A stretch of 64,000 nt of DNA from Bradyrhizobium quebecense (GTDB lineage: Bacteria > Pseudomonadota > Alphaproteobacteria > Rhizobiales > Xanthobacteraceae). The notes under the pieces were generated by a model. The model saw only the letters and a program-made list of their open reading frames with translations. It made no database searches and had not been told where the DNA came from. Positions within the stretch are counted from its first letter, which is position 1; each line of letters opens with the position of its first letter. Made by a program: the position numbers and the translations under genes. The stretch lies in the NCBI RefSeq assembly GCF_013373795.3, contig NZ_CP088022.1, positions 248,001 through 312,000 of the forward strand, read 5' to 3'. Below are positions 26,296 through 34,971 of the stretch, in pieces.

Positions 26296-27114
26296 CTATT
26301 CCCGACCGGACAACAGGCGCCTGAGATGGACGCCGACGATCTCGCGGCGATACCAGGCGCTGGCGAGCGCATTGTCGCCGGGGGAAGTTCCTTCGACGGC
26401 TGCCGCGGCAGCCGCATTGATCGTGGACGTGTCGAGCGAGCGTCCTTCCAGCGCGCGCTCGGCGGCGCGGGCGCGGATCGGGGTTGGCGCCATCGAGCCG
26501 AGCGCGACGCGGGCGCCGACGATGCGGCTGCCGTTGACCGGCAGATGCGCCGCGAGCGTGATCACCGCGCCGCCCTTGGGCTTGATCCGCGCGATCTTGC
26601 GGTAGCGGAAGGCCTCAGTGCTGCCCGGCTTGGCAAAGGAGATCGCGAGCACCAGCACGCCGGCCTGCCGGTCGCGCGATTGCAAAAATTCCTCGATTGC
26701 GATCTCGCGGCCGCCAAGCCCGCCCTGCACCGACACGACGGCATCGAGCGCAAGCATCGCGACCGTGAAGTCGCCATACGGCACCGGCGCGAACAAATTG
26801 CCGCCGACCGTGCCCATGTTGCGCACCGCCGGTCCGCCGATCGAGCGGGCGGGGCCGTGCAGGAAGCCGAGATCGCGCTCGGCCAGGATCCGCGCGAAGG
26901 TGACGCCGGCGCCGAGCGTGATGCGCGAGCCGGACGCGTCGATCCGCGTCATCGTCTGGTCGCTGGCGCGCACGACGGTCGAGATCGAGATGTCGCCCTC
27001 GTTCAGCGCCCGCATCACCAGCGTGCCGCCGCCGAGATAGCGGGCGCTGCGGTCCGACGACAGCGCCGCCGCGGCGTCATGGGTGCTGGTGAAGGTCTTC
27101 ACCGTGACTGGCAT
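26296..27114 (-). CDS. FAD-binding subunit of the molybdenum hydroxylase (CoxM-like)
   Basis: 272 residues of the VAO/CO-dehydrogenase flavoprotein type. FAD-binding motifs are ARYLGGGTLVMR (about 25-36) and GPAVRNMGTVGGNLFAPVPYGD (about 92-113). The C-terminal CO_deh_flav domain follows (~170-270). ATG 27114 lies after GGGGAAGGA. It passes electrons from the iron-sulphur subunit to an acceptor. It is preceded by an SRPBCC protein 15 nt away. Confidence 0.93.
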   Translation of the reverse strand: MPVTVKTFTSTHDAAAALSSDRSARYLGGGTLVMRALNEGDISISTVVRASDQTMTRIDASGSRITLGAGVTFARILAERDLGFLHGPARSIGGPAVRNMGTVGGNLFAPVPYGDFTVAMLALDAVVSVQGGLGGREIAIEEFLQSRDRQAGVLVLAISFAKPGSTEAFRYRKIARIKPKGGAVITLAAHLPVNGSRIVGARVALGSMAPTPIRARAAERALEGRSLDTSTINAAAAAAVEGTSPGDNALASAWYRREIVGVHLRRLLSGRE

Positions 27115-27129
27115 GATGTCCTTCCCCGC

Positions 27130-27573
27130 TTACGCGGCCTCCTTCAGATGCCGGCGGATGGCGTCGAAGCCGGCCTGGTAGATGTCTTCCGAAACCATGT
27201 GCGTGATGCGGTCCCTGTCCTCGGTCCGCGTCGTGAAGCGCGACTCCCAGTGCCAGAAGGTGCGGTCGCCGTCGGTGACCGGCAGCAGGCGAACATGCGC
27301 CACGTAATTGAACATCGGGATCGGCGTATCGAGCAGGCAGTAGCTGAAGCTCTGCTCCAGGTCGGATAGCGCGAGCAACTGCTCGCGCAGCTCGGAGCCG
27401 TCCTTCAGCTTGAAGCGCCTGACACAGCCGATCTTGTCGGACGGCTGTGCCCGCTCGATCCCGCTGGTCGCGACCGCGGGGTGCCAGCGGTCATGGCCGT
27501 TGAAATCGCGCAGCACGGCCCAGACGGTGTCGGTCGGCGCATCCAGGATTGTGCTCTTGACGATGTGCGGCAC
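27130..27573 (-). CDS. SRPBCC family protein (CoxG/polyketide cyclase-like), copy 1
   Basis: 147-residue START-like ligand-binding protein. GTG 27573 after GGAAG gives MPHIVKSTILDAPTDTVWAVL, a standard beginning; the frame is open further upstream only into the intergenic repeat. It shares with the next gene the pattern RDFNG..WHPA...S.IE...PSDKIGCVR.F.L..G..-RE.LL.LSD, and PVTDGD.TF..W. CoxG-like SRPBCC proteins accompany Mo hydroxylases and are thought to help membrane recruitment. A cyclase/hydratase or ligand-shuttle role is also possible. Confidence 0.82.
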   Translation of the reverse strand: MPHIVKSTILDAPTDTVWAVLRDFNGHDRWHPAVATSGIERAQPSDKIGCVRRFKLKDGSELREQLLALSDLEQSFSYCLLDTPIPMFNYVAHVRLLPVTDGDRTFWHWESRFTTRTEDRDRITHMVSEDIYQAGFDAIRRHLKEAA

Positions 27574-27620
27574 GGTCAGCTTCCAATATCTCGCGTTTGC
27601 ATCGATGCGGCCGCGCGTAT

Positions 27621-27752
27621 CACCTCTCCCCAACGGGGAGAGGTCGCGCCGGAGGCGCGGGTGAGGGGGCTCAGGTCCCTCGAGAGACTGCCACCCCTCA
27701 CCCGGATCGCATCTCGCGATGCGATCCGACCTCTCCCGCAGGGGGAGAGGTG
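27621..27752. repeat. Intergenic palindromic repeat, CACCTCTCCCC family
   Basis: Outer arms CACCTCTCCCC and GGGGAGAGGTG; inner arms include CGCGGGTGAGGGG / CCCCTCACCCGG and the perfect GATCGCATC-TC-GCGATGCGATC hairpin. It separates the two paralogous SRPBCC genes within the run, so it may tune expression of the downstream half. Confidence 0.85.
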
Positions 27753-27790
27753 GACCGTCTGCGTGGAAAAAGTTGACCTACGCATTTTCG

Positions 27791-28228
27791 CTACCCCCCA
27801 AACGCCCGCTTCAGTGCGTCGAACCCGCCCTGAAACACACCGCCGCCGATATTGTTGACAAGCTCGGCCTCGCGCTCCGGCGCGCAGTCGAACTCGGCGG
27901 TCCACTCCATGAACGTCTGGTCGCCATCGGTGACCGGTGTCAGCCGCAGCGTCGCGACATAGTTCTCGACGCCCATCGGCGATTCCAGGATCGAGTAGGT
28001 GCAGAACATGTCGTAGTCGGACAGGCCGAGCAGCTTCTCGCGGATGCGATCGCCGTTGCGCAGGCGGAAATCCCTGACGCAGCCGATCTTGTCCGAGGGT
28101 TCGCCGCCCTCGATCCGGCTTTCGGCGATCGCAGGGTGCCAGTTCGGCAGCCCGTTGAAATCACGGACGCGCGCCCAGACCCGGTCGTTGCGGGCGTTGA
28201 CGACAGTAGAGACGTAAACCCGTGCCAT
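27791..28228 (-). CDS. SRPBCC family protein, copy 2
   Basis: 145-residue START-like protein beginning MARVYVSTVVNARNDRVWARVRDFNGLPNWHPAI. It is clearly paralogous to the protein encoded at 27130-27573, with aligned motifs throughout and no long gaps. It lies 9 nt after the flotillin-like gene. The two copies are separated by a palindromic repeat, so a tandem duplication followed by repeat insertion is likely. The ligand or partner is unknown. Confidence 0.82.
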   Translation of the reverse strand: MARVYVSTVVNARNDRVWARVRDFNGLPNWHPAIAESRIEGGEPSDKIGCVRDFRLRNGDRIREKLLGLSDYDMFCTYSILESPMGVENYVATLRLTPVTDGDQTFMEWTAEFDCAPEREAELVNNIGGGVFQGGFDALKRAFGG

Positions 28229-28237
28229 GTTGCGAGC

Positions 28238-31123
28238 TCAGTCCTTCTTGCGCGGCGTGCGTTCGGGGCGCGGCTCGCCGCCGCCCTCGGGCGCTGCCGG
28301 CTTGGCGTCGGCGCCGCTCTTGCGTGCGGAGTCCTTGATGCCCTGCATGTCCCGGGCCTCGCGGATCAGGCCGGGCATCTTCGCGAGGCTGCCGCCCTCG
28401 ACGCCGATATCCGACAGGATCGAGTCGATCAGCGGCGCCTGCACGCGGTAGCGCAGCGCCGAATCGATCACCTCGTCGGTGGCGCTGCGGCCGGAACCGC
28501 CGCCATTGCCGTTGAGCCCGTCGACCTGGAGGATGCGGATGCCCTCGATCTTCTCCATCGGCTTGACGCTCTCGCGCACGATGCCCTCGATCCGGTCGAG
28601 CAGCTTGCGGCGGAACAGCGAGTAGCGCGCCTGGTCGGTCAGCACGTTCTCGGCCTCGTTGAGCAGGCGCTGGGCCTCGGCCTCGACCGTAGCACGGACC
28701 CGTTCGGCCCCGGCCGCGATCCTGGTTTCCTCGGCCTGCTTCTCGGCGAGCAGCACCTCGACGGTCTTACGCCGCTTGGCGATCTCGCTCTCGCGCGCGG
28801 TAACGACGCGCTCGGCCGCCTCGGTGGCATGGACCCTTGCGTCCTCGGCGGCAGCGCGCGCCGCGGATTCCTCCAGCGACTTCTGGTGCAGCGCGATCGC
28901 CTTCTCCATCAAGGCGGTTTCGACGTCCTTCTCCCTGTTTACCTCGAGCTTGCGCAGCTCGCGTTCGCGGCCGATCCGGGCCTCGTCGAGGCCGCGGTCG
29001 GAGGCGATGCGGGCGCGCTCCACTTCTTCACGCGCCGCGATCTCGGCCTCCTGCAGCGATTGATTGCGGGCGACCTCGAGCTGCTCGATCGAACGGCGCC
29101 GTTCGATGCGCGCCGCCTCCAGCGCCTGCTCGCGAGTCACATCGGTGGTCTCGACCTCCTTGAGGGCCGTGATCTCGGCCTGCTTGACCTGCCGGTCGGC
29201 ATCGATCCGCTCCGAACGCTTGGCGGCGAGCGCGATCACGCGCTCCTCGTCGGCGAGCTCGATCGCTCGCTTCTGGTCGATGTTGAGCACCTCGCGGGTC
29301 CTGGAGGAGGTGATCCGCTCGCTTTCCAGCGCCAGCTCGACATCGATCCGCTGCCGCTCGACCGCGTCGCGGCGCTTCAGCTCGGCGGCCTCGATGGCTC
29401 CGGTGCGTTCGATCTCGAGCGCGCGGGTCTCGCGCTCGGCACGGATGCGCTGCGCGGCGACCGACTTTTCCTGCGAAATGCGCGCCGCCTCGATCGATTC
29501 GCGCGAGGCGATGTCGGCTTCCTCAATCGCACGGGTGCGCGCGATCTCGAGCGCCCGGACATGTTCCTCCTGCGCAATCCGCGACGCCTCGGTGGCGTCG
29601 CGCGCGGTGATCCCGGCGATCTCGATCGCCTGGTTGCGCTCGATCTCGAGCTTGCGCGTGGTGTGATCGGCGGCGATGCGCTCGGCGGCAAGCGTCTTCT
29701 CTCTGATGATGCGGGCGGCCTCGACCGACTTCTGGGCCTCGATCTCGGCTTCCTGGATGGTCCGCACCTGCTGGATCTCCAGCGCGCGGGTGCGCTCGTC
29801 GGAGGAGATGCGCTCGACATTGACCGTCATGGTCTGGGCGATGCGCGCTTTCTCGGTGGCCTCGCGGGCCGCGATCTCGGCCTCCTCGACGGCACGGGTG
29901 CGCTCGATCTCGCGCCGGCGGGTCTCTTCCTCATTGGCGATGCGGGCATCGGTGACGACGCGGTCCTGCTGGATGCGGGCCTTTTCGATCGACTCGCGGG
30001 CGGCGATCTCGGCTTCCTCCACCGTGCGCATCCGCTCGATCTCGCGCTGGCGGACCTCACGCTCGGAAGCGATGCGCGTGGTGTCGACCGAGCGCTGGTT
30101 GGCGATCCTTGCCTTCTCGATCTCCTCACGCGCCAGCAACTCCCGCTCTTCGACCGCGCGGGTGCGCTCGATCTCCCGGTGCCGGGTCTCGCGTTCCGAC
30201 GCGATCCGGGCTTCGGTGATGGCCTGCTCATTGGCGATACGGGCCTTCTCGATGGCTTCACGTGCGGTGATCTGGGCCTGCTCGGCCTCGGTCTCGCGCA
30301 GCGCGCGCTCGCGGGCGACTTCGGTGCGTTGCAGGGCGCGGCGCATCTCGATGTCGCGTTCTTGCTCGAGGCGGGCGGTCTCGCTCTCGCGCTCGATGTC
30401 GAGTGCCTGCCGCTCGGCCTCCAGGTTGCGGGAGCGGATCTTGATCATCGAGTCCTGCTCGATGTCGTTACGCAGCTTGCGCTTGGCCTCGATGTCCTCC
30501 ATCAGGCGGGTCAGGCCTTCGGCGTCGAAGCGGTTCGAGGGGTTGAAATATTCGAGGTCAGTCTGGTCGAGATCCGTGATCGCGACCGACTCGAGCTCGA
30601 GACCGTTCTGCGCCAACGCTTCGGCTGCATTGGCCTTGACGCGGGCGACATATTCGCCGCGCTGCTCGTGCATCTGCTCCATCGTCATCTCGGAAGCAAC
30701 CGAGCGGATTGCGGAAATGAACTTGCCGGAGAGCAGGGTGTGCAGCTGTTCGGGCTCCATGGTGCGGCGGCCGAGCGTGGCGGCGGCGATCGAGACGGCC
30801 TCACGGGTCGCCTGCACCCGGACGTAGAAGTCGGCCTCGATGTCGACGCGCATGCGGTCGCGGGTGATGACGGCATCCTGCCTGGAGCGCACGATTCCCA
30901 TCGGCAGCACGTTCATGTTCACCGGCGTGTAGTCGTGGATGAACGGCAGCACGAAGGCGCCGCCATTGATCACCACGCGTTCGCCGAGGAAACCGGTCCG
31001 GACGAAGGAGGTTTCCTTCGATGAGCGGTGGTAGAGCCAGTTCACCACATAGACGATGATGACGATCGCGACGATTGCGACGATGAGCCAGAGGATCAAT
31101 TCACCGACCAGCATCCCCGACAT
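28238..31123 (-). CDS. Giant flotillin-like SPFH protein with 44-residue coiled-coil repeats
   Basis: 961 residues; ATG 31123 after GGGAGGAAGAG. One N-terminal membrane anchor (~8-30) is followed by an SPFH/band-7 domain (~37-200, ETSFVRTGFLGERVVINGG...PVNMNVLPMGI). Residues ~282-735 are an extended stalk made of about nine 44-residue repeats, consensus EAEIAARExIEkARIxxExxV..ARIAxExETRxxEIERTRAVE, with one copy shortened by exactly 11 residues. The C-terminal ~225 residues continue helical, then end in a Gly-rich and basic tail (KPAAPEGGGEPRPERTPRKKD). E. coli YqiK-type flotillins are around 550 residues. It probably scaffolds a membrane microdomain, and neighbours suggest for the transporter or hydroxylase. 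Confidence 0.92.
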   Translation of the reverse strand: MSGMLVGELILWLIVAIVAIVIIVYVVNWLYHRSSKETSFVRTGFLGERVVINGGAFVLPFIHDYTPVNMNVLPMGIVRSRQDAVITRDRMRVDIEADFYVRVQATREAVSIAAATLGRRTMEPEQLHTLLSGKFISAIRSVASEMTMEQMHEQRGEYVARVKANAAEALAQNGLELESVAITDLDQTDLEYFNPSNRFDAEGLTRLMEDIEAKRKLRNDIEQDSMIKIRSRNLEAERQALDIERESETARLEQERDIEMRRALQRTEVARERALRETEAEQAQITAREAIEKARIANEQAITEARIASERETRHREIERTRAVEERELLAREEIEKARIANQRSVDTTRIASEREVRQREIERMRTVEEAEIAARESIEKARIQQDRVVTDARIANEEETRRREIERTRAVEEAEIAAREATEKARIAQTMTVNVERISSDERTRALEIQQVRTIQEAEIEAQKSVEAARIIREKTLAAERIAADHTTRKLEIERNQAIEIAGITARDATEASRIAQEEHVRALEIARTRAIEEADIASRESIEAARISQEKSVAAQRIRAERETRALEIERTGAIEAAELKRRDAVERQRIDVELALESERITSSRTREVLNIDQKRAIELADEERVIALAAKRSERIDADRQVKQAEITALKEVETTDVTREQALEAARIERRRSIEQLEVARNQSLQEAEIAAREEVERARIASDRGLDEARIGRERELRKLEVNREKDVETALMEKAIALHQKSLEESAARAAAEDARVHATEAAERVVTARESEIAKRRKTVEVLLAEKQAEETRIAAGAERVRATVEAEAQRLLNEAENVLTDQARYSLFRRKLLDRIEGIVRESVKPMEKIEGIRILQVDGLNGNGGGSGRSATDEVIDSALRYRVQAPLIDSILSDIGVEGGSLAKMPGLIREARDMQGIKDSARKSGADAKPAAPEGGGEPRPERTPRKKD

Positions 31124-31148
31124 CTCTTCCTCCCTTGGTCACGGCGCG

Positions 31149-31982
31149 TTAGCGCGCGCCGATCGCCTTGAACTTGCGAACCTGATCCGTCAGCGCCCGC
31201 TCGACCGGCAAGCGCTCCATCGAGGAGGCGCCGTAGAAGCCGTGGCAGTTGCGGGTCTGCTTCATGATGAAATCGGCATCCGCGGGGTCCGCGATCGGGC
31301 CGCCATGCGCGAGCACGATGATGTTCGAATTGACGCTGAGAGCGGCCTCGGCCCAGGCCTCGATCCGGGCAGGGCAGTCGGCGAGCTTCAACGCGGTCTG
31401 CGCGCCGATCGTGCCGCCCGTGGTCAGGCCCATATGGCAGACGATGATGTCGGCGCCGGCGATCGCCATCGCGGTCGCCTCCTGCTCGCTGAACACATAG
31501 GGCGTGGTCAGCATGTTCTTGTCATGCGCCTTTGCGATCATATCGATCTCGAGCGCATAGGACATCCCGGTCTCTTCGAGATTGGCGCGGAAGGTGCCGT
31601 CGATCAGGCCGACGGTCGGAAAGTTCTGCACGCCGGCGAAGCCGATCGCCTTGAGCTGATCGAGGAATACGTCCATGTCGCGGAACGGATCGGTGCCGTT
31701 GACCCCGGCGAGCACCGGCGTCTTGGTCACGACCGGCAGCACCTCGGCGGCCATCTCGACGACGATCGCATTGGCATCGCCATAGGGCATCAGTCCGGCG
31801 AGCGAGCCGCGGCCGGCCATGCGGTAGCGGCCGGAATTGTAGATCACGATCAGGTCGACGCCGCCGGCCTCCTCGCATTTTGCCGATAGGCCAGTGCCGG
31901 CGCCGCCGCCGACGATCGGTTCGCCGCGTGCGATCATGGCGTGAAACTTCTTCAACAGCGCCGCGCGTTCAAACCTGGGCAT
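31149..31982 (-). CDS. Phosphoenolpyruvate hydrolase-family TIM-barrel protein
   Basis: 277 residues of the PEP_hydrolase/TIM-br_sig_trns family, related to isocitrate-lyase/PEP-mutase barrels. Recognisable parts are [79 protein letters not shown] and [11 protein letters not shown]. It starts only 3 nt after the LivF-UPF0261 fusion. In the plant virus-resistance protein Tm-1, a UPF0261-like domain and this barrel are joined in one chain, so the two bacterial proteins probably work together. The reaction is not established. Confidence 0.88.
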   Translation of the reverse strand: MPRFERAALLKKFHAMIARGEPIVGGGAGTGLSAKCEEAGGVDLIVIYNSGRYRMAGRGSLAGLMPYGDANAIVVEMAAEVLPVVTKTPVLAGVNGTDPFRDMDVFLDQLKAIGFAGVQNFPTVGLIDGTFRANLEETGMSYALEIDMIAKAHDKNMLTTPYVFSEQEATAMAIAGADIIVCHMGLTTGGTIGAQTALKLADCPARIEAWAEAALSVNSNIIVLAHGGPIADPADADFIMKQTRNCHGFYGASSMERLPVERALTDQVRKFKAIGAR

Positions 31983-31985
31983 GGG

Positions 31986-34196
31986 TCACCTCGCCACTCT
32001 GCGCCGGCCACCGGCGCGTCCGAGCAGCGGACGGAACGCGCTGACGATGGCGGCGGTGAACTCGGGATCATTGATGTTGCGCTTGATGCGGATGATCTGC
32101 CGGTTGCCCGTCTGGCGCACGGTCTGCTCCAGTGCGCGGAACAGCGCCGTATCGGCATCAGGGTCCCAGAACGGCTGGCCGGGCGCATCGAGCGCGGAGA
32201 CGCCGCCTTCGGCCAGAAAGAAACGCACCGGCCCGTCCATCTGGTTGAGGCGTTCGCCGATCCAGCGGCCGATGCGCTCGTTCTCCTCCGGCGTGGTCCG
32301 CATCAACGTGACCTGCGGATTGTGGACGTGGAATTTGCGCTGCCGGTAGCGCTCCGGGACAGTGTCGGGCGCGCCGAAGTTCACCATATCCAGCGCGCCG
32401 ACCGAGCCGACATACGGCACGCGGCTGCGGATGATGGCGCCGAACCGATCGTCGGTCGCAGGGAATACGCCGCCCATCAGGAGGTCGCACACCTCGGTCG
32501 TGGTGAGATCGATGACGCCGGCGAGTTGGCCGGATTCGACCAGCTTCTCCATCGAGCGGCCACCGACGCCGGTGGCGTGGAAGACGAGGCACTCGAAATC
32601 CTCGCGCAGGTCAGCCGCGATCTTCTGCACCGCCGGCGTGGTGACGCCGAACATGGTGATGCCGATGGCCGGAAGATGAGCGCCCGTATCGCGTGGCTTG
32701 CCGGCCTGTTCCTCGAGCCGCGCCTTGACCATGCCGACCAGCGCATGGGCGCCGTTGCCGAGCACCGTTCGCGAGATCGAGTTGAGGCCCTGCACGTCGG
32801 TCACCGAATACATCATGGTGATGTCGGCAGGCCCCACATAGGGACCGACGTCGCCGGACGCGACCGAGGAGATGATGAGCTTGGGCACGCCGACCGGAAG
32901 CGCCCGCATCCCCGGGGCGATAAGCGATGCGCCGCCTGAGCCGCCGGCGGAAATGATGCCGGCGACATTGCCCTGGCGGCGCAGCCATTGCTCGAATGCG
33001 TCCGCCATCGCGGTCACCGAGGCGCCGCGGTCGGTGCCGAACACGCTGGAGCCGCCACGGCCTTGGTTGAGGGCAATCTCCTGCGCAGTGACGTCGCAGC
33101 TCGCCGCCTTGCCGCTGGTCGAGACGTCGACCAGCCGGGTGCGCAGGCCGCTGGCCGCGATGATATCGCGGATGAAGCGCAGCTCCGCACCCTTGGTATC
33201 GAGCGTGCCGACGACCAGCACGACCGGCGGCCCCGATGTCCTCGACGTTGCCGGTTCGCGCCGTGAGCGGGTTGCTTCCTCGAGACGCGTGACGGCGATG
33301 GACTGCGTCCGTGCAGCGGCCTCGATGCGGGCGATCGGCACCGGCTGCGACCAGCGCGTCGGCAGCACGGGATTGGAGACGTAGATGCGAACCGGACCCT
33401 TGCGCTCCGGCTGCGGCGCGCCGGCCGCCTCAGCCTTTTTCGGCGCCGTCTCGGCATCGATCTCGTCAGCGCCGTGGGTGCCGACGCCGAGCAGCCGCTG
33501 CTGCAGCTCGCGGTCGGTGGCGAGCCGCGCGGAGTCGATGATGCGATTGATCCGGCCATTGACCATGATGGCGACGTTGCGCGACACCGCGGTCGCGACG
33601 CCGATGTTCTGCTCGATGACCAGGACGGACATGTCGTCTTCGTCGCCGAGGCGCAGCAGCATCTCCTCGACTTGCGCGACGATCACAGGCGCAAGTCCCT
33701 CGGTCGGCTCGTCCATGATCAGGAGCTGCGGGTTGGTGAGCAGTGCGCGCGAGATCGCGAGCATCTGCTGTTCGCCGCCGGAGAGCTGGTTGCCGCCGTT
33801 GTTCTTGCGTTCGGCAAGGCGCGGGAAGGTGTCGTAGATGCGCTCGATGGTCCAGGCGCCGCGGCGCAGGCCGCCGGCGAGCGCCAGGTGTTCGTCGACC
33901 GTCAGCGAACGCCACAGGCGCCGGCCCTGCGGCACGTAGCCGACGCCGAGCCGGGCGATCCGCGCCGGATTCAGCCGCGTGGCCTCTTCGCCGCGAATCC
34001 GGATCGAGCCGCTGCTGGCGCGAACCAGGCCCATGATGGCCTTGCACAGCGTGGTCTTGCCCATGCCGTTGCGGCCGACCACCGAGAACACGCCGGCATC
34101 GAGCGTGAGGTCGACGCCCTGCAGCGCATGCGAATGCCCGTAATAGACGTCGAGGCCTTTCACCTCGAGTGCGGGAACTGGGCGGCGTTCATTCAT
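31986..34196 (-). CDS. LivF-type ABC ATPase fused to UPF0261 (Tm-1-like) domain
   Basis: 736 residues. Residues 1-~240 form a complete LivF-like ATPase with Walker A GRNGMGKTT (41-49), Q-loop VPQGRRLW, signature LSGGE (138-142), Walker B LLIMDEPTEG (158-167) and H-loop region VIEQN. A variable linker (~240-322, Ala/Glu/Pro-rich then basic) leads to a UPF0261 domain (~323-725) with VVGTLDTKGAE, GRGGSSVFGTDRG and IISAGGSGGASL. The UPF0261 family was named for Tm-1-like ATP-binding proteins. It overlaps LivG-like by 8 nt. The fusion ties transport to an unknown UPF0261 function. Confidence 0.92.
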   Translation of the reverse strand: MNERRPVPALEVKGLDVYYGHSHALQGVDLTLDAGVFSVVGRNGMGKTTLCKAIMGLVRASSGSIRIRGEEATRLNPARIARLGVGYVPQGRRLWRSLTVDEHLALAGGLRRGAWTIERIYDTFPRLAERKNNGGNQLSGGEQQMLAISRALLTNPQLLIMDEPTEGLAPVIVAQVEEMLLRLGDEDDMSVLVIEQNIGVATAVSRNVAIMVNGRINRIIDSARLATDRELQQRLLGVGTHGADEIDAETAPKKAEAAGAPQPERKGPVRIYVSNPVLPTRWSQPVPIARIEAAARTQSIAVTRLEEATRSRREPATSRTSGPPVVLVVGTLDTKGAELRFIRDIIAASGLRTRLVDVSTSGKAASCDVTAQEIALNQGRGGSSVFGTDRGASVTAMADAFEQWLRRQGNVAGIISAGGSGGASLIAPGMRALPVGVPKLIISSVASGDVGPYVGPADITMMYSVTDVQGLNSISRTVLGNGAHALVGMVKARLEEQAGKPRDTGAHLPAIGITMFGVTTPAVQKIAADLREDFECLVFHATGVGGRSMEKLVESGQLAGVIDLTTTEVCDLLMGGVFPATDDRFGAIIRSRVPYVGSVGALDMVNFGAPDTVPERYRQRKFHVHNPQVTLMRTTPEENERIGRWIGERLNQMDGPVRFFLAEGGVSALDAPGQPFWDPDADTALFRALEQTVRQTGNRQIIRIKRNINDPEFTAAIVSAFRPLLGRAGGRRRVAR

Positions 34197-34971
34197 GGCC
34201 GCCTCCGAGATAGAGTTCCTGCACCTCGGGATCGGACTCGATCTCGCGCGGCAGGCCTTCCTTGAAGATGCGGCCGTTATGCATCATCGTCACGCTCTCG
34301 ACGACGCGCAGCGCAACGTCCATGTCGTGCTCGATGATGATGTAGCCGATATGCGCCGGCAGCGAGGTCAGGATCTCGATCAGCTCGCGCCGCTCGGTCG
34401 GCGACAGTCCCGCCGCCGGCTCGTCGAACAGGATGAAGCGCGGCGCGCCGGCCAGCGCGAGTGCGATCTCGAGCTGGCGCTGCTGGCCGTGCGCCAGCTC
34501 GGCGACGCGCTGGTCCTTGACGCCGGCAAGGTGCACGGCCTGCACCAGCGTTTCGGTCGCGTGCATCAGCGCATCGTTCTGCCCAGGGCGCAGCAACGAG
34601 AACCGCCCGCGGGAGACGCCGCGGCAGGCGAGATAGACGTTGTCCTGCACGGTGAGGCCGGGGAACAGCGCCGAGATCTGGTAGGTGCGGCGCAGCCCGC
34701 GGCGGATGCGTTCATAGGGCGGAAACTGGGTGATGTCCTCGCCGAAGAAGCGGATCGTGCCGGAGGAGGGCGGGAAGTCGCCGGTGATGCAGTTGAACAG
34801 CGTGGTCTTGCCGGCGCCGTTCGAGCCGAGCACCGCGCGCCGTTCGCCGGGCCGCACGGTGATGGTGACGTCGGTCAGCGCCGCCAGCGCACCGAACAGC
34901 CGGGTCACGCCGCGCAGCTCCAGGGCTGCGCCGGCGCCGACCACGGACAGTCGCTGCGCGACGCTATCCAT
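34189..34971 (-). CDS. livG: LivG-type ABC transporter ATP-binding protein
   Basis: 260-residue ATPase of a branched-chain-type importer. Walker A is LGSNGAGKTT, Walker B FILFDEPAAGLSP, and the H-loop IIIEHDMDVAL. The signature is LAHGQQRQLEIA, with His in place of the usual Ser-Gly (LSHGQ/LSYGQ variants are common in LivG). It overlaps the LivM-like gene by 8 nt and the LivF fusion by 8 nt, so the four transport genes are translationally coupled. The substrate is not known; the symbol reflects family only. Confidence 0.92.
   Translation of the reverse strand: MDSVAQRLSVVGAGAALELRGVTRLFGALAALTDVTITVRPGERRAVLGSNGAGKTTLFNCITGDFPPSSGTIRFFGEDITQFPPYERIRRGLRRTYQISALFPGLTVQDNVYLACRGVSRGRFSLLRPGQNDALMHATETLVQAVHLAGVKDQRVAELAHGQQRQLEIALALAGAPRFILFDEPAAGLSPTERRELIEILTSLPAHIGYIIIEHDMDVALRVVESVTMMHNGRIFKEGLPREIESDPEVQELYLGGGHE

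Noticed and set aside
27719..31024. A 1101-codon open frame on the plus strand opposite the flotillin gene
   Set aside because: It is the antisense shadow of a GC-rich, repeat-rich coding sequence. The predicted protein is low-complexity (Leu/Asp/Arg/Gly) with no domain, and the minus-strand frame has clear SPFH motifs.
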